Shown: positions 42,184 through 45,623 of the stretch, one piece after another
How the letters are laid out: every line of letters starts with the position of its first letter
Numbering within the stretch: position 1 is the stretch's first letter
From: Sphingomonadales bacterium EhC05
Lineage (GTDB): Bacteria; Pseudomonadota; Alphaproteobacteria; Sphingomonadales; Sphingomonadaceae
Length of the DNA: 45,623 nucleotides
NCBI GenBank assembly: GCA_001650955.1
Contig: LXYP01000023.1
Coordinates: 1 to 45,623, forward strand
Reading direction: 5' to 3'
The notes under the pieces: generated by a model
What the model was told of the DNA's origin: nothing
The model's input: the letters and a program-made list of their open reading frames with translations, nothing else
Database searches by the model: none
Program-made: the position numbers and the translations under genes

Positions 42184-42881
42184 GCCCCGCGCCAGATTTT
42201 CACCGGCTTGTCCTCTTTCACCCAGCGCATCCCGGCCGGACAGCGCCGTGGACGAAAATTCTTGCCGAGACAGATTTTCACATCCTGCAACCAGCCCCGC
42301 TGATTGATCTTGAGCCTCAGCATATTGGGCTGAAGCCCTTCATTGACCGCAGCAAAAGCATTGCGGAACTGGCCTGCGGTGAGTGGTTTGCGCGATAGTC
42401 GATCCATGTCCGGAAAGCGCACTGCATCGAACATGATCCGCGATACCCGGAAATAGGTTTCAGGGCGTTTGGCCATACAGGTGCCGTGCTTGGCCCATTC
42501 ATGCGCCATCAGCCTGGTCGTCGGCATCATGCAGAAATTGCGCTTCACCACGACGGGCGGCAATGCTTTGGTCGGTGCGCACCATTGCGGATAAGCCGGA
42601 CCGCGCGCATCTGGCCACAGGCCGTGGAGGATGAAGCCGAAACTGCCGTGATCGCCGCTACACTGGGTCGCATCGCGGCGACTGTCTTTGCGCATGCGAC
42701 AAAATTCGGGGGACCAGCTGAGGGCGAGCGTATAGCCGGTGACGGGCTTGACGCGGCGGGGTTCGCTCGCAGGCTTGCGTTCGGCGGGTGCGTTCAGGCC
42801 GGATGGGGGGCTGCATTGGTAGGATTGGGCGTCGGCTAGTGTTGGTGCGCAAAGTAAGGTCAATATCCATAAAGCTCTCAT
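42180..42881 (-). CDS. Ribonuclease T2-family enzyme
   Basis: A 233-residue exported protein (leader MRALWILTLLCAPTLADA). Both T2 active-site motifs are intact: CAS1 FILHGLWPD with His86 and CAS2 HEWAKHGTC with His127 and His132. Several cysteines (C61, C74, C101, C117, C135) can form the family's disulfides. RNase T2 cleaves single-stranded RNA to 2',3'-cyclic products; bacterial members are periplasmic scavengers. The ATG at 42881 overlaps the stop of the upstream membrane-protein gene as ATGA, which decides the start. It ends in a stop-to-stop overlap with DUF4112. Confidence 0.92.
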   Translation of the reverse strand: MRALWILTLLCAPTLADAQSYQCSPPSGLNAPAERKPASEPRRVKPVTGYTLALSWSPEFCRMRKDSRRDATQCSGDHGSFGFILHGLWPDARGPAYPQWCAPTKALPPVVVKRNFCMMPTTRLMAHEWAKHGTCMAKRPETYFRVSRIMFDAVRFPDMDRLSRKPLTAGQFRNAFAAVNEGLQPNMLRLKINQRGWLQDVKICLGKNFRPRRCPAGMRWVKEDKPVKIWRGA

Positions 42882-43324
42882 TTGACCACACCTGGCGGTT
42901 TGTCGTCCCAATCAAAGACTGCACCCTGTGCTTCAAACCATTCGCGAGATGGCTGCAAATACAAGCATATAGCAGCAGCTATGTTCAGACTATTTACAAC
43001 AATACCGAAAACAATTTCCGACGCTGACATTCCCAGCAGTTCGTTGTCGAGAAAGTCCAACTTGATAACATTTGCGGTCAGCGCCAATCCGAATATCCCT
43101 AATCCAACAATCGCTCCAACCGTGTATATCCATTTGAAAACATCGTTAGACTGACGAGTGATCATATACCAAAATAGAGCCGCAATTCCAAAAGTGAGCA
43201 AATCAGCTATAATAAACTCTAAAACACTACCTTCAACGACATAATCACCCACGTAGCTAACTACGAATGAAATCCAGAACAGCCATTCAAACCAGACTAT
43301 CGATTTTGGTCTCCCGATAGCCAT
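42878..43324 (-). CDS. Four-helix membrane protein of unknown function
   Basis: A 148-residue protein with four hydrophobic helices: IVWFEWLFWISFVVSYVG, LEFIIADLLTFGIAALFWYM, WIYTVGAIVGLGIFGLALTA and VFGIVVNSLNIAAAICLYL. The C-terminus ends in a conserved-looking EWFEAQGAVFDWDDKPPG tail. Base composition is visibly lower in GC than its neighbours, suggesting acquisition. It is followed by RNase T2 with a 4-bp ATGA overlap. The start at 43324 has no clear ribosome binding site and lies only 9 bp from the REP-like hairpin, so transcription probably enters from nadC. Confidence 0.72.
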   Translation of the reverse strand: MAIGRPKSIVWFEWLFWISFVVSYVGDYVVEGSVLEFIIADLLTFGIAALFWYMITRQSNDVFKWIYTVGAIVGLGIFGLALTANVIKLDFLDNELLGMSASEIVFGIVVNSLNIAAAICLYLQPSREWFEAQGAVFDWDDKPPGVVK

Positions 43325-43332
43325 GAACTACG

Positions 43333-43404
43333 CCGTTCGTCCTGAGCCAGTCGAGGGACTTTGGAGAGCGCAAGCCCATGCTTCGACAAGCTCAGCCCGA
43401 ACGG
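43333..43404. repeat. REP-like inverted repeat of the GAGCCTGTCGAAG type
   Basis: Left arm CCGTTCGTCCTGAGCCAGTCGAGG (43333-43356) and right arm GCTTCGACAAGCTCAGCCCGAACGG (43380-43404) pair imperfectly across about 23 bases. The core matches the CCTGAGC-x2-GTCGAAGG repeat scattered through many sphingomonad genomes. Sitting between nadC and the membrane-protein gene, it can fold in the mRNA and modulate stability or expression downstream. Confidence 0.75.
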
Positions 43405-43418
43405 TATATTCCAAACGT

Positions 43419-44279
43419 TTAAACCTGTTCAAAATCCAGCCCAATATCCGCAGCCGGTGCGCTCTGCGTCAAACGCCCCACCGAAATAAAGTCCACGCCC
43501 GTGTCCGCCTTGTCGCGAATGGTTTCAAAACTGATCCCCCCGCTGGCTTCGGTCGCCGCGCGTCCGCCGATCAGCGTGACCGCGCCGCGCAGGGTGGCTG
43601 GTTCCATATTGTCGAGCAGCAAGTGGGTCGCCCCTGCGGCCAAGGCCGGTTCGATCTGGTCGATCAGGTCGACTTCGACGATGATCCGTTCGATTCCGGC
43701 ATCGGCAGCCCGGCGGACCGCTTCGCCAATGTCGCCTGCGACCGCGACATGATTGTCCTTGATCATCGCTGCGTCCCACAGGCCCATCCGGTGATTTTGC
43801 GCGCCACCCATCCGCGTCGCATATTTCTCGAGCACCCGCAGCCCGGGAATGGTCTTGCGCGTGTCGAGCAAAGTGCAGCCGGTCCCCGCGATCCGCTGGA
43901 CATAGGCATGGGCCATGCTCGCAATGCCGGTGAGATGCTGGACGGTGTTGAGCGCGCTGCGTTCCGCGGTCAGCATCGCGCGGCCCTTGCCTTTCAGCCG
44001 CATGATATCGCTACCCGCCGCGACGGACTCGCCTTCCGCGACGAGTGTTTCAATCTCTACATCCGGGTCGAGATAGCGGAAAAAAGCCTCGGCAATCGGC
44101 AGTCCGGCAATCACCGCAGCATGGCGGCTATCCATCACGCCGGAGAATATTGCATCGGCAGGGATCACCGCCTCGGAGGTGACATCGCGGCCGCCTTCCC
44201 CATAAGGCGCGCCGAGGTCTTCGGCGAGCGTGGCAGCCACAAAGGCATCAAGGTCGAAACGGTCCAGAGTGAAGGTCAT
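43419..44279 (-). CDS. nadC: Nicotinate-nucleotide pyrophosphorylase (quinolinate phosphoribosyltransferase)
   Basis: A 286-residue NadC. Motifs: EDLGAPYGEGGRDVTSEA at the start, ERSALNTVQHLTGIAS, DTRKTIPGLRVLEKYA, the GAQNHRMGLWDAAMIKDNHV substrate-site block, VEVDLIDQ and LLLDNM, and ASGGIS near the end. It converts quinolinate and PRPP to nicotinate mononucleotide in de novo NAD synthesis. The ATG at 44279 gives the family start TFTLDRFDLDAFV; the upstream ATG at 44300 adds a glycine-rich, unlikely extension. No nadA or nadB is adjacent. A REP-like repeat follows 14 bp after the stop. Confidence 0.93.
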   Translation of the reverse strand: MTFTLDRFDLDAFVAATLAEDLGAPYGEGGRDVTSEAVIPADAIFSGVMDSRHAAVIAGLPIAEAFFRYLDPDVEIETLVAEGESVAAGSDIMRLKGKGRAMLTAERSALNTVQHLTGIASMAHAYVQRIAGTGCTLLDTRKTIPGLRVLEKYATRMGGAQNHRMGLWDAAMIKDNHVAVAGDIGEAVRRAADAGIERIIVEVDLIDQIEPALAAGATHLLLDNMEPATLRGAVTLIGGRAATEASGGISFETIRDKADTGVDFISVGRLTQSAPAADIGLDFEQV

Positions 44280-44341
44280 GCCACCGCATAACCCAATCAT
44301 TCAACTGGTGAAAGTCGAAAGACCGCGATGATCAGATCGCT

Positions 44342-45277
44342 CTAGTCGCGCTGGATCTCGATAATCACATAGCTGGTGATAAATTCACCAAAATAGGGAA
44401 TGCGGGACACGGCACCGGTGACCGCACCAATGCCCTTTCGGCTGCTGGCCAGACCAAATCGCTCAAAGCGAACGATCGAAAACCCGACTTGTTTCAGCAT
44501 TTTCTTGAACCGCATCGTGGTCAGTTCGTTGACATAGGCCTGTTCGGCAAAGCTGCGCCAGGCCTTCCATTTATTCGGTAATTTATTACCGTCTTCATCC
44601 TTGTCCCAGTGACGCGGCACGAAGGCGGGATCGTCATATATCCGTTCTGCAGCCTCAAACATCGCTTTTTCACCGAACAGATATTGCGCCCAGGGCACGG
44701 GGATAAGCGCCTCCATATGCGGGCCATAGGGACTGGCAAAGGGGAACCATTCAACCAGCGCCTTGCCGCCGGGACGCAAGACACGCTGCCATTCGGTCAG
44801 GATCGCCTGCGGGTCCATGACATGCTCGAGGCAATCAAACGCCAGCAGCGTGTCGACCGATTGATCAGCGACCGGAATGCGTTGCTCATCGCCGACCAGA
44901 AATTCCACCGGTACGGATGGCTGGGCTTGCGCCAGCCCCTTCTGCGCGCGCGCAATCGCGTCTGCATAGAGATCGACCCCGGTGATCGATTTGGGATTGC
45001 GGGTTTCCGCGAGGAACAGGGATAGCGGGCCATTGCCGCAGCCAAAGTCCAGCACATCGCGGCCGTTGACATCCTTGTCGGAAAATCTCGCCCAGCTGGA
45101 GGACAGTTCCGCGTTTCGCCACTCTTGATAGCTGTCCATCTGTTCGGTGCGTTTCTCGACCGGCTGCCCGAGCGCGGAGCGCGACATCGCAAAGCAGAGC
45201 TTGCCGCGCAGCGACTGGGGGGCAGCAGCGTCCACAGCCGCTTTATCGAGGTTTTTTCTATTCCAGTGTTGGTTCAT
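44342..45277 (-). CDS. Class I SAM-dependent methyltransferase
   Basis: A 311-residue methyltransferase. Motif I is VLDFGCGNGPLS (75-86), followed by ITGVDLYADAIARAQ, the acidic VGDEQRIPVADQSVD region, FDCLEHVMDP and the RVLRPGGKALVEWFPF post-motif strand. The C-terminal 100 residues form an extra helical region with YGPHMEALIPVPWAQYLF that may fix the substrate, as in UbiG/UbiE-like or polyketide and lipid methyltransferases. The substrate is unknown. I use the ATG at 45277; an in-frame TTG at 45307 adds ten residues. Neither has a well-placed ribosome binding site. Confidence 0.87.
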   Translation of the reverse strand: MNQHWNRKNLDKAAVDAAAPQSLRGKLCFAMSRSALGQPVEKRTEQMDSYQEWRNAELSSSWARFSDKDVNGRDVLDFGCGNGPLSLFLAETRNPKSITGVDLYADAIARAQKGLAQAQPSVPVEFLVGDEQRIPVADQSVDTLLAFDCLEHVMDPQAILTEWQRVLRPGGKALVEWFPFASPYGPHMEALIPVPWAQYLFGEKAMFEAAERIYDDPAFVPRHWDKDEDGNKLPNKWKAWRSFAEQAYVNELTTMRFKKMLKQVGFSIVRFERFGLASSRKGIGAVTGAVSRIPYFGEFITSYVIIEIQRD

Positions 45278-45343
45278 GCCTCTGCGGATAACGCTATTGT
45301 CTTTCAATAAGACTAACCGGCATGAAAGTGAGTTATCCGCAAG

Positions 45344-45365
45344 TCCTGAACCTGTCGAAGGATGC
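45344..45365. repeat. Single arm of the GAGCCTGTCGAAG repeat
   Basis: TCCTGAACCTGTCGAAGGATGC matches the left arm of the repeat at 43333. No second arm is seen within the following 80 bases, so it is a solitary or degenerate copy. Confidence 0.65.
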
Positions 45366-45478
45366 CTAGCGGCTTGAGGCCTGGCTCCGCAGTCTCAGCA
45401 CTGACGGATGAGAATCCGCGTTACAGCATCCTCATTCAACCGCACCCGTCCGAAAGTGATAAGCCATTCCGCCATTTT

Positions 45479-45504
45479 GTCATTCCTACGAAGGCCGGAG
45501 CCCA
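45479..45504. repeat. Short repeat of the TCATTCCTACGAAGGC type
   Basis: TGTCATTCCTACGAAGGCCG and the following GAGCCCA resemble the GTCATTCCxGCGAAGGCxGGAATCC repeat found in many copies in proteobacterial genomes. TCC...GGA gives it partial dyad symmetry. It lies 14 bp upstream of a GIY-YIG nuclease gene. Confidence 0.6.
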
Positions 45505-45517
45505 GTTAGAACAGGCC

Positions 45518-45623
45518 ATGCCGAGCACCTACCATGTCTACATTCTAGCCAGTCAACGCAACGGCACCCTCTACATCGGGGTCACGAACGACCTGGCCGC
45601 CCGCATCTTCGCCCATCGGCACG
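45518..45623 (+). CDS. GIY-YIG nuclease-family protein, truncated by the window end
   Basis: From ATG 45518 the frame reads 35 codons to the edge: MPSTYHVYILASQRNGTLYI, then GVTNDLAARIFAHRH. YHVYILASQRNGTLYIGVT is the GIY-YIG core of the small UPF0213/YhbQ-type family, where the first Tyr, the YIG element and the Arg in LAARI are catalytic. Full members are about 90-100 residues. Small genes of this family are commonly found beside the TCATTCCxxCGAAGGC repeat, as here, which suggests mobility or capture within repeats. No clear ribosome binding site is visible. Confidence 0.85.
   Translation, partial: MPSTYHVYILASQRNGTLYIGVTNDLAARIFAHRH

Overview
The window looks like chromosome of an alphaproteobacterium, most probably a member of the Sphingomonadales. 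The evidence is the moderate GC content, the style of the secreted S9 and M20 peptidases, an alanine/lysine-rich phasin, ClpS, an MlaA homologue without a lipobox, TetR regulators with an HHGDL start, and the short GAGCCTGTCGAAG-type and TCATTCCTACGAAGGC-type repeats familiar from sphingomonads. This assignment is inference; no rRNA or other phylogenetic marker is present. I see no tRNA, rRNA, CRISPR array, integrase, transposase or prophage module.

Layout. 1-5.7 kb: a possible truncated exported protein, a TetR regulator divergent from a small membrane protein, two DUF1304 membrane paralogues, a hemolysin III/PAQR protein and a secreted S9 peptidase. 5.9-9 kb: an N-acyl-D-amino-acid deacylase and an extended MlaA-like protein. 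9-12.8 kb: a compact lipid/polyketide locus with a type III polyketide synthase, an ICMT-type methyltransferase, a divergent membrane-anchored AraC regulator and a fatty-acid hydroxylase/sterol desaturase-family protein, closed by a perfect hairpin. 13-17.5 kb: phasin with repeated TGCACTGCA promoter sites, clpS, a DsbA/FrnE-like protein, an acyltransferase, a CDF metal exporter, pspC and two tandem 39-residue hydrophobic peptides. 18-23.2 kb: recF, a CHAP protein, mobA, a small exported protein, an M20 amidohydrolase and an unknown 118-residue protein. 23.2-25.3 kb: a second TetR regulator divergent from an ABA4-like/membrane protein pair. 25.5-32.8 kb: two alpha/beta hydrolases, a very large TolB-propeller/amidohydrolase fusion and an XdhC-type protein. 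32.9-36.4 kb: two tandem exported proteins, each with one CxxCH motif and a shared beta-rich domain, the second carrying a hemopexin-type propeller, convergent with a putative amidoligase. 36.6-45.6 kb: SDR and acyl-CoA-dehydrogenase-like flavoenzymes, two overlapping solute-binding lipoproteins without transporter partners, DUF4112, RNase T2, a membrane protein, nadC, a methyltransferase and a truncated GIY-YIG nuclease beside repeats.

Working together. The clearest functional unit is the type III PKS/methyltransferase/AraC locus, probably making a methylated alkyl-resorcinol or alkyl-pyrone lipid. The two TetR regulators have almost identical recognition helices, and their divergent promoters share the 13-mer TTGACACTGTCTA, so they may share targets. 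The most unusual material is the CxxCH/hemopexin pair and the two 39-residue peptides translationally coupled to pspC. Both deserve comparative work before any function is assigned.
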